A stretch of 11,774 bases of DNA from an uncultured beta proteobacterium (GCA_903840825.1 CAIMHL010000013.1:1-11774), one strand, 5' to 3'; shown: positions 1 through 7,936, counted from the first letter of the stretch. The notes: generated by a model from the sequence alone, not told the origin. Program-made: numbers and translations.

Positions 1-132
1 GAAACTGATTTGTTGAAGTTCCATTTTGCGGTCAAAGATTTACGAGGCGGTCGTCCAATTCAATATATTCTTGGTAAGACTTGGTTTTATGGATTGGAAT
101 TATTGGTAACTAAAGAAGGCGCGTCAGGATAA
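1..132 (+). CDS. prmC: PrmC/HemK-like release factor glutamine methyltransferase, internal fragment (broken)
   Basis: Frame 1 is open from the window edge to a TAA at 130-132 (43 residues, no start codon inside). It contains GRPIQYILGKTWFYGLELLV. This resembles the segment of PrmC just before its LIPRPETE motif, where the family has a (R/K)PIQYILG..FYGL pattern, especially in Bacteroidetes. PrmC methylates the GGQ glutamine of peptide-chain release factors. Here the similarity stops at about residue 39 (VTKE). The expected LIPRPETE and the SAM-binding and NPPY parts are missing, replaced by GASG and a stop. G+C is 44 of 120, far below the rest of the window, and codons are A/T-ending, so this piece probably comes from another organism (see the junction entry). 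The family call rests on a short motif recalled from memory; the broken state is clear if the family is right. Confidence 0.5.
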   Translation, partial: ETDLLKFHFAVKDLRGGRPIQYILGKTWFYGLELLVTKEGASG

Positions 133-274
133 TCACGAACAAGAAGACCATCACCATGTGGCGGTAACGGAAGCCCCGGTCAACCCCAGTTGGCCGTTCT
201 TTTTTCCCCGTGCCGTTCAGCATGGCAACTTCTTCAGGCGTCACCACAGAATGAATTTTTTCATTATCAGGCAT
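110..274 (-). CDS. Small hypothetical protein, possibly the N-terminus of a membrane protein cut at the junction
   Basis: A 54-codon minus-strand ORF runs from ATG at 274 to TAG at 110. I do not recognise the family. The first ~36 residues are polar and charged (start MPDNEKIHSVVTPEEVAML). A hydrophobic run MVMVFLFVIIL near residues 40-50 looks like the start of a transmembrane helix. From codon 9 onward many third positions are G or C, as in the neighbouring genes, which supports real coding. No Shine-Dalgarno precedes the ATG. Upstream, TTCAAG and TAAAAT with a 16-base spacer could be a weak promoter lying almost at the start codon. The stop lies in the A+T-rich left end, so the true protein may be longer. 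It is transcribed in the same direction as the flavoprotein gene that ends 44 nt upstream of it. Confidence 0.4.
   Translation of the reverse strand: MPDNEKIHSVVTPEEVAMLNGTGKKERPTGVDRGFRYRHMVMVFLFVIILTRLL
113..125. other. Probable composition and homology junction (chimeric contig end or foreign insertion boundary)
   Basis: To the left the DNA is A+T-rich and keeps PrmC-like similarity in the + frame. To the right G+C rises, and the reading frame that looks coding is on the - strand. The PrmC similarity ends near base 117. The minus-strand ORF ends at a TAG (110-112) just inside the A+T-rich side, as if it too were cut at the same place. The exact breakpoint cannot be fixed by eye. No IS end, target duplication or tRNA is visible at the boundary, so an assembly chimera is the simplest inference. 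Confidence 0.45.
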
Positions 275-318
275 GGTTTTTATTTTAAATGATTTATCCC
301 ACCCTTGAAACTCTGCGT

Positions 319-1578
319 TTAGGCGCGCGCCATGCCCAAACTGTCGAATGCACCCAAGCCCGCTTGTCTGCCGCTAGCCAAGCAGGCGGTCAACAAATAG
401 CCCCCGGTGGGGGCCTCCCAATCGAGCATTTCACCGGCGCAAAACACGCCGGGTAATTGCTCCAGCATCAGGTGCGGGTCAAGCGCCTCGAAGAGCACGC
501 CCCCCGCACTGCTGATGGCTTCATCCAGCGGGCGGGCAGCCAAGAGGGCGATGGGCAAGGCTTTGATCATTGCTGCCAGCACGTCGGGCTGGTTGATCTG
601 CTCTTTGGTGAGCAACTCGTGCAGCATGGCGGCTTTGATACCGTCCAGATTGAGCCGGCTTTTGAGGTGACTCGACAATGAACGCGACCCACGGGGGTGG
701 CGCACCTCGGCCAGCACTTTCTCTAGCGAATGGTCAGGCAGCAAATCTAGACAGAAAGTGGCCTCGCCGTGTTGAATGATCTCATCGCGCAGCAAACTCG
801 ACGCGGCATAAATCAAGCTGCCTTCCACGCCCCCCGCTGTGGCGACAAATTCGCCCTTTCGGTGAAAGGAAACACCGTGCGCGTTGGTAAATTCAATGGC
901 CACTGATTTGAAGGGTTGACCCGCAAACCGGCTAGAAAAGTGCTCGCTCCAACCGCCTTTGGCATCGAAACCACAGTTGGTGGGCAGCAGGGGCGCGACG
1001 GCCACACCTTGGGCTTGCAACCAAGGCACCCAAGCCCCGTTAGAGCCTAGGCGCGCCCAACTGCCACCGCCCAGCGCCAGCACCACAGCATCGGCTTTTG
1101 TCTGCAGGGGGCCATTTGGCGTGTCAAAAGTCAAATGGGTGGATGAAGCGTCTTCAGCAGACCAACCCGTCCAGCGATGGCGCATGTGAAACTGCACACC
1201 AGCCCCAGTGGCGGGGTGGCGCAGCCGGTGCAGCCAGGCACGCAGCAGGGGTGCAGCCTTGAGGTCGCTGGGGAAAACACGGCCTGAGGTACCGACAAAG
1301 GTGTCGACCCCGAGTGTTTTGGCCCACTCGCGCACTTGGGGACCGTCAAAACCTTGCAGCACGGTCTCAATCTGCGGGCGGCGGGCACCGTAGCGCGAGG
1401 CAAAAATATCGACTGGCTCGGAGTGGGTCAGGTTCAGCCCGCCTTTGCCCGCCAACAAAAACTTGCGTCCCACCGACGGCATGGCGTCGTAGAGGTGAAC
1501 CTCAACCCCCGCGCTGCACAGCACATCAGCGGCCATCAAACCGGCCGGGCCACCGCCCACCACGATCACTTTTTTCAT
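319..1578 (-). CDS. FAD-dependent oxidoreductase, HI0933-like flavoprotein (TIGR03862 type)
   Basis: Predicted soluble flavoprotein of the HI0933/BaiN-like NAD(P)/FAD-dependent oxidoreductase superfamily; the substrate is unknown. With the start at 1578 it has 419 residues. An N-terminal Rossmann dinucleotide motif GGGPAGLMAA (residues 8-17) is followed by an acidic-ended strand and DAMPSVGRKFLLAGKGGLNL (31-50), the family signature. The C-terminus carries the second FAD-contact block GVFCAGEMLDWEAPTGGYLL (377-396) and then ASGRQAG. The DWEAPTGGY wording points to the TIGR03862 branch rather than to BaiN proper. Start choice: the longest frame needs a TTG at 1635 inside addA. ATG 1593 has no ribosome site. 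ATG 1578 has a weak GAAG 9 nt upstream and puts the Rossmann strand at the N-terminus. ATG 1593 remains possible. It lies 40 nt downstream of addA on the same strand, so it may be the last gene of that transcript. Confidence 0.85.
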   Translation of the reverse strand: MKKVIVVGGGPAGLMAADVLCSAGVEVHLYDAMPSVGRKFLLAGKGGLNLTHSEPVDIFASRYGARRPQIETVLQGFDGPQVREWAKTLGVDTFVGTSGRVFPSDLKAAPLLRAWLHRLRHPATGAGVQFHMRHRWTGWSAEDASSTHLTFDTPNGPLQTKADAVVLALGGGSWARLGSNGAWVPWLQAQGVAVAPLLPTNCGFDAKGGWSEHFSSRFAGQPFKSVAIEFTNAHGVSFHRKGEFVATAGGVEGSLIYAASSLLRDEIIQHGEATFCLDLLPDHSLEKVLAEVRHPRGSRSLSSHLKSRLNLDGIKAAMLHELLTKEQINQPDVLAAMIKALPIALLAARPLDEAISSAGGVLFEALDPHLMLEQLPGVFCAGEMLDWEAPTGGYLLTACLASGRQAGLGAFDSLGMARA

Positions 1579-1618
1579 CGAGACATTCTTCATTGTTTTT
1601 TGCTTAATTGTTGAGGGC

Positions 1619-4600
1619 TCAGTCCACTTCGACAAGGCGGCCTTGGCCGGTCAAAAAAGCACATTTCACTTCTTCGCCGGGATAGACCCCTTGCACACCC
1701 GAGCGGTACTGGCGCATTTTTGCGATCAGGTTGGGCTGGTTTTCCGGCGTATCAGCCGATTTGTAATCCAGCACCCACCACTGCCCTGCATTGTCGGTGC
1801 CTTTGCGCTGCACCAGACGGTCCAGCCGAAAAAGCTGGCCTTGGTGGATGAGTTCGACCTCATTGCCCTGCCAGGACAGCGCGTCAGGGTCCCAAGCCCA
1901 GGCGCCCTCCCCTTGCAAGATTCTCAGCGCCATGTCAAGCGCTTGCTGGGCCTGAGCGGGGGCGAGACCAAATTCACGGCCACAGGCCTGCACATCGCCG
2001 GGTGCGGTTCGGCCCCACTCCAGCAAGCGGTGCAGGGCTTTGCCAATGCGGGCTTTGAGTGAATCTGGCTCGCCGGTTGAAGCGGCATCTTCCAAGATTG
2101 CTTCATATTTAATAGCTGCTTTAGCATACTGGGCGGTCACTACAGGCAGTTCTTTTATAAAAAACGAAGGTTCAAGGACGGCCACCAATGTCGCGGGCTT
2201 CTCAAGTGCTGCGGGTGGCGTCGCTTGGGCCAATTTGACCAAACGTTGCCACCAACTCTTTTCAGCCGCTCTGTAGGGTTCGATGCTGGAAATGGCCAGG
2301 GTGTGGCGGGCGCGGGTCAGCGCCACATACAAGGCATTGAGTTCTTCGCGCTGGCGCTCCAGGCGCTCAGCGTCCAGGGCCTGTACAGCGCAGGCGGGGG
2401 GCTTGCTTTCGCTGGCCAAAAATACAAATTTGGACGGCCAAGCCGCCTCACCCGGCCAATCAATCAGCACCCCCATCGTGTCAGCGTTGCGCGGGGGGGT
2501 GTCGGTGTCGAGCAGGAGCACGGTTTCGGCTTCCAGTCCTTTGGCGCCGTGAATGGTCAGCAAGCGTATGGCTTGGGCGCTGACGGTGGCCGGGGCCAGC
2601 ACGCCCCCAGCTTTGAGGGCGCGCACAAAAGCGTAGGGCGTGGCATAGCGCCCGCCTCCCATTTGCAAGGAAACGCCCAACAGCGCGCGCAAGTTGGCCA
2701 ATACGGCCTCGCGCTGGTTCACCGGCGCTGCCGCGCCGAAGCGGGCCAACACGTCACCATCAGAGTAGATCGCCTGCAAGGCGTCGTGCGGCGGCATCTG
2801 GTCAATCCAGCGTCGCCACTTCATTAATAGTGGCTCTATGGCAAGCCCATCAAGCGTAAGCAGCTCCTCTTTTTGAAGCAGCTCAAGCCACGGCAGGGGC
2901 ATCGTTTGCTGAGCCAAGGCGAGTTTGACCAGCACCTCATCAGCCATCCCAAACAAGGGCGACTTGAGCACACGCGCCAGCGACAAGTCATGCTGTGCAG
3001 ACACCAACACGTCGAGCAAGGCGACGATGTCCTGCACTTCGCAGCAGTCGATGAGGGCTGTTTTTTCACCAATCTGGGCGGCTAGATTAAGTTTGCGCAG
3101 CTCCAACTGCAAAGGCATGAGGCCCGCGCGCTTGCGCGAAAGCACCATCACTTGCTGCGGCTTCAGTTCTGCGTCCTTCAGGTGCTGGGCTATCCACTGG
3201 GCGGCTTGGCGCGCCTCCAGGGTGCGCAGGGTTTCTTCGGGAATTTCACGCGGGGTGGTGAGGCTGTCACGCCATTCGGCAGAAGCCGATCCGGCGTCCT
3301 TGTCCATGCGGGGAATCGGCGGCAGGTGGCAGACTTGGCCCAACTCGGCGGAGCCTGTGGTGTGGGGGCGAAAACCTTCATAGCCATCGTTGGTTTGGGC
3401 CTCAAGCATGGCGGCATTGACGCAATCAATGACGCCCGTGGCGTTGCGCCGGGTATGGTCGCAGCTGAGCAGGTCGCCGCCCAGGGTTTCACAGACAAAC
3501 TCTTTGGCGGCCTTGAACACCTGCGGCTCGGCGCGGCGAAAGCGGTAAATACTCTGCTTGGGGTCGCCCACCAAAAAGACACGCGGCGCGGCGGCGCCCG
3601 CTCCGGCGTAACTGCTGAGCCACGAGCGCAGGGCTTGCCATTGCAGCGGGTTGGTGTCTTGAAACTCGTCAATCAGCAGGTGCTTGATGCGGGCATCCAA
3701 GCGCTCTTGCACCCAGCCTGACAGTACCGGGTCGCCCAACATGACCAAAGCGGCGCGCTCAACGTCGTTCATATCGACCCAGCCGCGCTCCTGTTTGAGT
3801 TTGGCGTACTCACTGAGCAGCAAGCGGCTTAGGCGCGCCATGCGCTGCTGGTAGTCCCAAGCCGCGTGTTGCAAGCGGGCTGCTGCCACCTGCAGCACCA
3901 AGTCTTGCGCGTCCCTGATGTACTCGATGCCCGCTATTTTTTCGCCAAATTTGCGTGGTGCGCCTTCTTTGGTCAGCAAGGCGTCCAGGGCAGCCGTCAT
4001 ATCGCCTTGGGTGAGCGCCATTTCAAGCTCGACGCCTTTGGCTGAAAACGTTTTGGCGCTGGCACCGCCTAAAGCTTTGGCCGCTTGCAACAGGGTTTGC
4101 GCATGCGCCGGCTTGGTTTTTATAAAGTCATCGGGATCAGCCAGCCAAGCAAAGTCGGGGTACTGGTCGCAAAAATGCAGCACCGACTCGGCCACCACGC
4201 CCTGCGCATCGGCCAAGGCAAACTCGGTGCGCTTGTCGAGCGCGGTTTGCAGGGCTTTCTCAGTTTGCGATCGGCCGTAAGCCAACACGACGGCTTCAAA
4301 ATCGGCTTTCAGCGCGGTTGAGGTATCACCCTCATCGGCAGCCCCCGCGACCAAAGCGGCGTAAAAGCGGCGCCAAACCAGCGCTTTGGCTGGCGCATCG
4401 TCTTCAAGCAATTCGTAATTGGCAGGCAGTTCCATGAGGGTCAAAACCGACAAGGGTGCACTGCGCAGCAAGGCGGCAAACCAGCTGTGAAAGGTGCGCA
4501 CCTGAACCTGGCGCCCGTTGCTTAAAATGGTTTTGTATAAATTTGATAGCTGCTCAAGCAACGCCGACGTGGCTTGCGGTTCATTTTTTATTAAAACGCC

Positions 4601-4927
4601 CCGATTTTGTAACTCTTGGCGCAAGACCTCAGGCGAAGCGCTGGAAAAGTCTGACAACCACTTGTACAGGCGCTCTCGCATTTCGCTGGCGGCACGCTTG
4701 GTGAAGGTGATGGCCAAAATCTCATGCGGCTGCAAGGCCAGCGTGCCACTCTGGGCGTCCACGCCATCAAGCAGTGCGCGCACGATGCGCGAGACCAGCA
4801 TCCAGGTTTTGCCAGCACCTGCGCAGGCCTCGACCGCGACGCTGCGGCGCGGGTCGCACGCAATTTTATAAAAGGCCTCCGCACTGACCCATTGGCCGTT
4901 GTGCATGTAGGCGGGTTGGCTGTTCAT
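1619..4927 (-). CDS. addA: AddA-type UvrD-like helicase with C-terminal RecB-family nuclease
   Basis: Helicase-nuclease subunit of AddAB, which unwinds and resects double-strand DNA ends and prepares 3' tails for RecA. It has 1102 residues, somewhat shorter than B. subtilis AddA. SF1A motifs occur in order: Walker A AGAGKT (36-41), TFTKRAASEM (74-83), Walker B LLIDEFQDTN (417-426), GDPKQSIYRFR (454-464), TIHGAKGLE (791-799) and YVALTRARHTL (867-877). The PD-(D/E)XK nuclease domain covers roughly 955-1095, with H966 in KALHRLLEWG, D1036 in RLDRLV, and D1054 and K1056 in VLDYKS, so both activities look intact. The ATG at 4927 lies 2 nt after the addB stop, and GAAG within the end of addB serves as ribosome site, so translation is probably coupled. 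Two A+T-rich repeat cores lie inside it, encoding about residues 110-130 and 921-944. The second falls in the linker before the nuclease domain. Confidence 0.93.
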   Translation of the reverse strand: MNSQPAYMHNGQWVSAEAFYKIACDPRRSVAVEACAGAGKTWMLVSRIVRALLDGVDAQSGTLALQPHEILAITFTKRAASEMRERLYKWLSDFSSASPEVLRQELQNRGVLIKNEPQATSALLEQLSNLYKTILSNGRQVQVRTFHSWFAALLRSAPLSVLTLMELPANYELLEDDAPAKALVWRRFYAALVAGAADEGDTSTALKADFEAVVLAYGRSQTEKALQTALDKRTEFALADAQGVVAESVLHFCDQYPDFAWLADPDDFIKTKPAHAQTLLQAAKALGGASAKTFSAKGVELEMALTQGDMTAALDALLTKEGAPRKFGEKIAGIEYIRDAQDLVLQVAAARLQHAAWDYQQRMARLSRLLLSEYAKLKQERGWVDMNDVERAALVMLGDPVLSGWVQERLDARIKHLLIDEFQDTNPLQWQALRSWLSSYAGAGAAAPRVFLVGDPKQSIYRFRRAEPQVFKAAKEFVCETLGGDLLSCDHTRRNATGVIDCVNAAMLEAQTNDGYEGFRPHTTGSAELGQVCHLPPIPRMDKDAGSASAEWRDSLTTPREIPEETLRTLEARQAAQWIAQHLKDAELKPQQVMVLSRKRAGLMPLQLELRKLNLAAQIGEKTALIDCCEVQDIVALLDVLVSAQHDLSLARVLKSPLFGMADEVLVKLALAQQTMPLPWLELLQKEELLTLDGLAIEPLLMKWRRWIDQMPPHDALQAIYSDGDVLARFGAAAPVNQREAVLANLRALLGVSLQMGGGRYATPYAFVRALKAGGVLAPATVSAQAIRLLTIHGAKGLEAETVLLLDTDTPPRNADTMGVLIDWPGEAAWPSKFVFLASESKPPACAVQALDAERLERQREELNALYVALTRARHTLAISSIEPYRAAEKSWWQRLVKLAQATPPAALEKPATLVAVLEPSFFIKELPVVTAQYAKAAIKYEAILEDAASTGEPDSLKARIGKALHRLLEWGRTAPGDVQACGREFGLAPAQAQQALDMALRILQGEGAWAWDPDALSWQGNEVELIHQGQLFRLDRLVQRKGTDNAGQWWVLDYKSADTPENQPNLIAKMRQYRSGVQGVYPGEEVKCAFLTGQGRLVEVD
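2104..2165 (+). repeat. Interspersed ATAGCTGCT-type repeat, copy 1 (inside addA, antisense)
   Basis: The core ATAGCTGCTTTAGCA (2112-2126) matches the cores at 4546 and 11162 at 13 of 15 positions each. Thirty-seven bases after the core start there is GTTCTTTTATAAAA, which resembles the A+T-rich tail of copy 2 at a similar spacing. The patch is A+T-rich against GC-rich surroundings. It is read in frame by addA as the linker between helicase and nuclease domains. From memory, elements with this core and a TTTTATAAAA-like flank are abundant in Comamonadaceae genomes; I cannot verify this here. Confidence 0.55.
4538..4598 (+). repeat. Interspersed ATAGCTGCT-type repeat, copy 2 (inside addA, antisense)
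   Basis: The core ATAGCTGCTCAAGCA is at 4546-4560, with GTTCATTTTTTATTAAAA starting 33 bases after the core start. Copy 2 and the copy at 11162 also share AGCAAC and a later GGCTTG. It encodes addA residues of about 110-130, between the TFTKRAASEM motif and the RTFHSWF motif, a region that varies in length among UvrD-like helicases. Orientation is the same as the other copies relative to the window, and antisense to the gene. Confidence 0.55.
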
Positions 4928-4929
4928 GG

Positions 4930-7482
4930 CTAGTTAACTTCCCAGAAATCTTTTCGACACAGGCCGCGGGCGGCACAAAAATCACAAGCGACGCCCTCGC
5001 CCAGAGCAGGCATCGCAGCCCCTTGGGCTATCTGCGCCATGTCTGATGTGATACTTTCAAGCAACTGGTCACGCAATGCGACCACCTCGGATTGCTGATA
5101 CGTTTTAGTGGCGTCTTTGCCCACGCCGTCGCCCACATTGACATAGGCAGCGGCCAAGGTGTCATCCGTCAGGAGGGCGGCATAGAAAGCCAGTTGCGTG
5201 TCTTCCTGAGCGTCTTTGATGCGCTCAGCGGTCTTGGTTTTGGCCTCGGTTTTGTAGTCCATCACCAGAGCGCTTCCGTCGGCCAGGAGGTCGATGCGGT
5301 CAATTTTGCCGACCAGGGTCAGGCTCCCCATCGGCGTTTCTTTCCACGCTTCGGCCTCGTCAAAATAAGCGCCGCTGGCCTCATGCCCGACCAACCATGC
5401 CAAATAACCCGTGCGCACACGGGGCCAGGTCGCCGCAAAGGGCAAAAACTCGCTATCGGACAAACCCAGCGCCAGCGTGGCTTTCTCGGATGCTCTGTTA
5501 ATCATAGCTTCTCTAACTTGGCTGTCATGGCTTGGTGCCTGTTTAAGTGCCTCATGAAAAAATTTGAGCACACTGTGCAACCAGTTGCCAAAATCACGCT
5601 TGCCCAACTCGGACTCCAGCTCATCAGTGGTTTGCAGTTTGAGTTGGCGCAGTGCAAAAAAGCGGTAGGGACAGCGACGCAGGTCTTCATAAGCGGTGCT
5701 CGAGAGGCGGCTCACGGGCAGCGCCTGGCCACTGGGTTGCGGCATGACACCGGGCTGGCACTCAACCTGACGCAACGCGCGCGGATCAGCCGCCAAAGCT
5801 GGGGCCAACTGAAGCTGCAGGGCTTGAACAAAGCCACTGGCCATGAGTTGCTCGCCGCCTTCGCTCAGCCGCCAGAGCAGGTCTACGCGGGGAAACTGCA
5901 GGCCGTAGTACCAAGACGCCTGGGTAGCCTCGGCCAATTGCACGCGGGACGGCAAACCCAAGAGCGTGCGCTGTTCGGGTGTCCACATGCCGGGTGGCTC
6001 TGGCGACATGGGCAAGCGAATCTCGTCGCAGCCCGGCAACACCATGGCAGCAAAAGTGCGACCGAGCAACTGGCTCAAGGGCAAAATCACCACCTGGCCC
6101 CGACTGGCATCGGCCGGGTATTGGGGTGAAAAGGTTTGGGCTTCCATCGTTTGTCCCAGCCAAGCCGTGAAAGCAGGCAGCGTCATCGGCGGGGTAAAGT
6201 CAGCAAACTCCATCTCGGCCCCCTCATGCAAGCGCAGGGCGACCAGCATGTCTTGGCCGGCGGGGTCTAGTTGAAGCCCGGCCCATTGGCCTGAGGTTTG
6301 CAAAGCCACACGCAAATCAGCCAGCCAGCGCGTCAACGGGCGGCTAGTCTGCAGGCGCGCCCGCAGCGCCTGAACCGTTTTGACCAAGTCGGTGTCAGTT
6401 GGCACTGAACGCCAGTCACGCACGCCCAAGCGACGCCACGACATTTCGGCATCAACCAAACCCATGGCAGCAAAAGCGGGCGAATTTTTAAGCCAGTCCA
6501 GAACACTGTCGGTAGAAGCATCCCACACCAACGCACGCAGCAGGCCCATGAGCGAGGCGGCGGCGCGCGTGGTCGAGAGCTTCCAGCCGGTTTCATCCTG
6601 AATGGCTACATCGCTATCGCTCAACAACGCACTAACCCGCCGCGTCAGCACCCGGTCTTGCGCCACCAGAGCCACCGGGCTTCGGCCTTCGGCCAAATGG
6701 GTCAACACGCAAGCGGCTGCCCGGTGCGCCTCGTCTTCGGCATCAGTTGCCGCATGGAAGGCCAGCTTGCCGGGCTCAGGGTCAAAGTGGGCTGAGTCGT
6801 CAAGAACGGGGACCAGTGACAAGACCATAGCCACATCGCCTAATGCTATTTTTAAGGCCTGCGTCATGGGCTCAGCCTGAAATCCACTCAGCATCACCAG
6901 CAATTGGGGTTGGGCTGAAAAAACGGGGTCTGAGGCATAACTTGAATGCGCCACCCAAGCCAACGCCAATTGGGCAGTGGCAGCCTCCAAAGCCAGGACA
7001 GGTGCTGCCATGCCACTTACCAACTGACTGGTCAGCTCAAGCCCCCAAGTGGCACGTTCATCGGGCGCTATCGATGCGGCTTGGCGAGCCAGGCTATTGG
7101 CGGCCTCAAGCAAACGTGAAGCCAGGATGCTCTCGTGCGCATCAAGCCCAGCCCGTTTCAGTAGAGATGCTGCGGTCAGAATATCGCGAGCGGCATCTTG
7201 ACGAAGGTCATCACCACTGAGTTCGCTGGCCCCCAGACTGAGGGTCCAGTTCATGGTGGTCTCAAAGCGAGGCAGAAAATAGGCCGACAGGCTTTGCCCG
7301 GCATCCCGCTGCGCTTGTACCCGCAGCCAGGCACTGCGCGCCGCCCCGATGAGTTGGGCGTAGGGCAGTAAAACGACCACCTGAGAGGGGTGGAGTTGAC
7401 GGCGCAGCAGTTCGCCATGAATTTGACCCATCAGGTCGTCCCAGACGATTTCCGCATGATGTTTTTTTTCTATTTCAGCCAT
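4930..7482 (-). CDS. addB: AddB-type PD-(D/E)XK nuclease, ATPase-dead partner of AddA
   Basis: Second subunit of the AddAB DNA end-processing enzyme, 850 residues. The C-terminal nuclease shows SSTAYEDLRRCPYRFFALRQ (594-613), H636, D728 in KIDRID, D742 and K744 in VMDYKTE, and Q763. It also has the four cysteines expected to hold a 4Fe-4S cluster: C604, and C833-x2-C836-x5-C842 near the C-terminus. The N-terminal part keeps the helicase-like fold (strand VVVLLP at 35-40) but shows no Walker A GxGKT/S anywhere, so it should not hydrolyse ATP. This differs from B. subtilis AddB and agrees with the shorter proteobacterial forms. The ATG at 7482 is the earliest possible start, because a TGA lies four codons upstream in frame. 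No clear ribosome site precedes it. It is the first gene of the minus-strand cluster and divergent from trxA. A weak repeat copy lies at about residues 645-663. Confidence 0.88.
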   Translation of the reverse strand: MAEIEKKHHAEIVWDDLMGQIHGELLRRQLHPSQVVVLLPYAQLIGAARSAWLRVQAQRDAGQSLSAYFLPRFETTMNWTLSLGASELSGDDLRQDAARDILTAASLLKRAGLDAHESILASRLLEAANSLARQAASIAPDERATWGLELTSQLVSGMAAPVLALEAATAQLALAWVAHSSYASDPVFSAQPQLLVMLSGFQAEPMTQALKIALGDVAMVLSLVPVLDDSAHFDPEPGKLAFHAATDAEDEAHRAAACVLTHLAEGRSPVALVAQDRVLTRRVSALLSDSDVAIQDETGWKLSTTRAAASLMGLLRALVWDASTDSVLDWLKNSPAFAAMGLVDAEMSWRRLGVRDWRSVPTDTDLVKTVQALRARLQTSRPLTRWLADLRVALQTSGQWAGLQLDPAGQDMLVALRLHEGAEMEFADFTPPMTLPAFTAWLGQTMEAQTFSPQYPADASRGQVVILPLSQLLGRTFAAMVLPGCDEIRLPMSPEPPGMWTPEQRTLLGLPSRVQLAEATQASWYYGLQFPRVDLLWRLSEGGEQLMASGFVQALQLQLAPALAADPRALRQVECQPGVMPQPSGQALPVSRLSSTAYEDLRRCPYRFFALRQLKLQTTDELESELGKRDFGNWLHSVLKFFHEALKQAPSHDSQVREAMINRASEKATLALGLSDSEFLPFAATWPRVRTGYLAWLVGHEASGAYFDEAEAWKETPMGSLTLVGKIDRIDLLADGSALVMDYKTEAKTKTAERIKDAQEDTQLAFYAALLTDDTLAAAYVNVGDGVGKDATKTYQQSEVVALRDQLLESITSDMAQIAQGAAMPALGEGVACDFCAARGLCRKDFWEVN
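5497..5550 (+). repeat. Degenerate ATAGCT-type repeat, copy 3 (inside addB, antisense)
   Basis: The core ATAGCTTCTCTAACT (5504-5518) matches the core at 11162 at 12 of 15 positions and has the same orientation as the other copies. The following bases (CTTGGCTGTCATGGCTTGG) have some likeness to the GGCTTG part of copies 2 and 4. It encodes a polar stretch of AddB around DSQVREAMINRA, between nuclease motifs. It is weaker than the others and could be chance. Confidence 0.3.
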
Positions 7483-7498
7483 AGGAGCATGTCATTCG

Positions 7499-7525
7499 TT
7501 GAAGGGGCTTGGTTTCTGTCACAAT
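7499..7525 (+). promoter_or_regulatory. Candidate sigma-70 promoter of trxA
   Basis: TTGAAG (7499-7504) and CACAAT (7520-7525), 15 bases apart, are the best pair in the 87-base divergent region. Transcription would begin near 7532, about 38 nt before the trxA ATG. The spacing is short and each hexamer matches consensus at only 4 of 6 positions, so this is tentative. An addB promoter must lie in the same region on the other strand, but I could not pick one. Confidence 0.3.
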
Positions 7526-7569
7526 TTCCCCACTTTACCTTTACCGACCACTCTCTCAGGAAATAAACC

Positions 7570-7902
7570 ATGGCCAGCGAACTTATCAAACATGTGTCCG
7601 ACGCGTCTTTCGAAGCCGACGTCTTGCAGTCAACTTTGCCCGTGTTGGTTGACTACTGGGCCGAATGGTGCGGTCCTTGCAAAATGATTGCCCCCATTTT
7701 GGATGACGTCTCCACTGCTTTTGAAGGCAAGCTCCAAGTGGCCAAGATGAATGTGGATGAAAACCGCGATATTCCCGCCAAGTTCGGCATTCGCGGCATT
7801 CCCACTTTGATGCTTTTTAAAGACGGTAAATTGGCTGCCACCAAAGTAGGCGCCATGAGCAAAGCTCAAATGACGGCGTTTATTGACGAGCAACTGGCCT
7901 GA
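7570..7902 (+). CDS. trxA: Thioredoxin 1
   Basis: Small cytoplasmic disulfide reductase that passes electrons from thioredoxin reductase to targets such as ribonucleotide reductase and peroxiredoxins. At 110 residues it is the usual length of a single-domain thioredoxin. The redox motif WCGPC spans 33-37 (C34, C37). The buried acid is D28 in LVDYWAEW, and the cis-proline is P79 in RGIPTL. KMNVDEN (60-66) and the C-terminal helix are also typical. There is no signal peptide. The start is well supported by AGGA eight nt before the ATG. It is followed at once by a strong hairpin and stands between addB (divergent) and rho (same strand), an arrangement I recall as common in Burkholderiales. It is probably transcribed on its own. 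Confidence 0.97.
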   Translation: MASELIKHVSDASFEADVLQSTLPVLVDYWAEWCGPCKMIAPILDDVSTAFEGKLQVAKMNVDENRDIPAKFGIRGIPTLMLFKDGKLAATKVGAMSKAQMTAFIDEQLA

Positions 7903-7910
7903 TAAGTTCT

Positions 7911-7936
7911 AAATACCGGGGTCTCCCCCGGTATTT
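7911..7936 (+). terminator. Hairpin terminator after trxA
   Basis: A perfect 11-bp inverted repeat AAATACCGGGG (7911-7921) / CCCCGGTATTT (7926-7936) with a 4-base TCTC loop begins 8 nt after the trxA stop. The A/T ends give short A and T runs on both sides, so it may work in both directions. The T tract is short, so it could also act mainly as a 3'-end stabiliser. Confidence 0.75.

Noticed and set aside
1578..1635. Longer flavoprotein start at TTG 1635 or ATG 1593
   Set aside because: TTG 1635 is rare and would overlap the end of addA. ATG 1593 lacks a ribosome site. Both would add an unusual extension before the Rossmann strand, though 1593 cannot be excluded.
2225..2827. 200-codon open frame on + opposite addA
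   Set aside because: Antisense to conserved helicase motifs V and VI of AddA; no domain or ribosome site.
5092..6129. 345-codon open frame on + opposite addB
   Set aside because: It lies wholly antisense to a well-supported gene with nuclease motifs. Its translation has no recognisable domain, and long antisense frames are expected in GC-rich DNA.
6838..6866. ATGCTATTTTTAAGGCC patch in addB as a fifth repeat copy
   Set aside because: It is A+T-rich but lacks the ATAGCTRCTYWAGCA core in either orientation.
4925..7482. AddAB as part of an anti-phage defence island
   Set aside because: The neighbours are housekeeping genes (trxA, rho, rpmE2) and no other defence genes are present. AddAB is general repair machinery.
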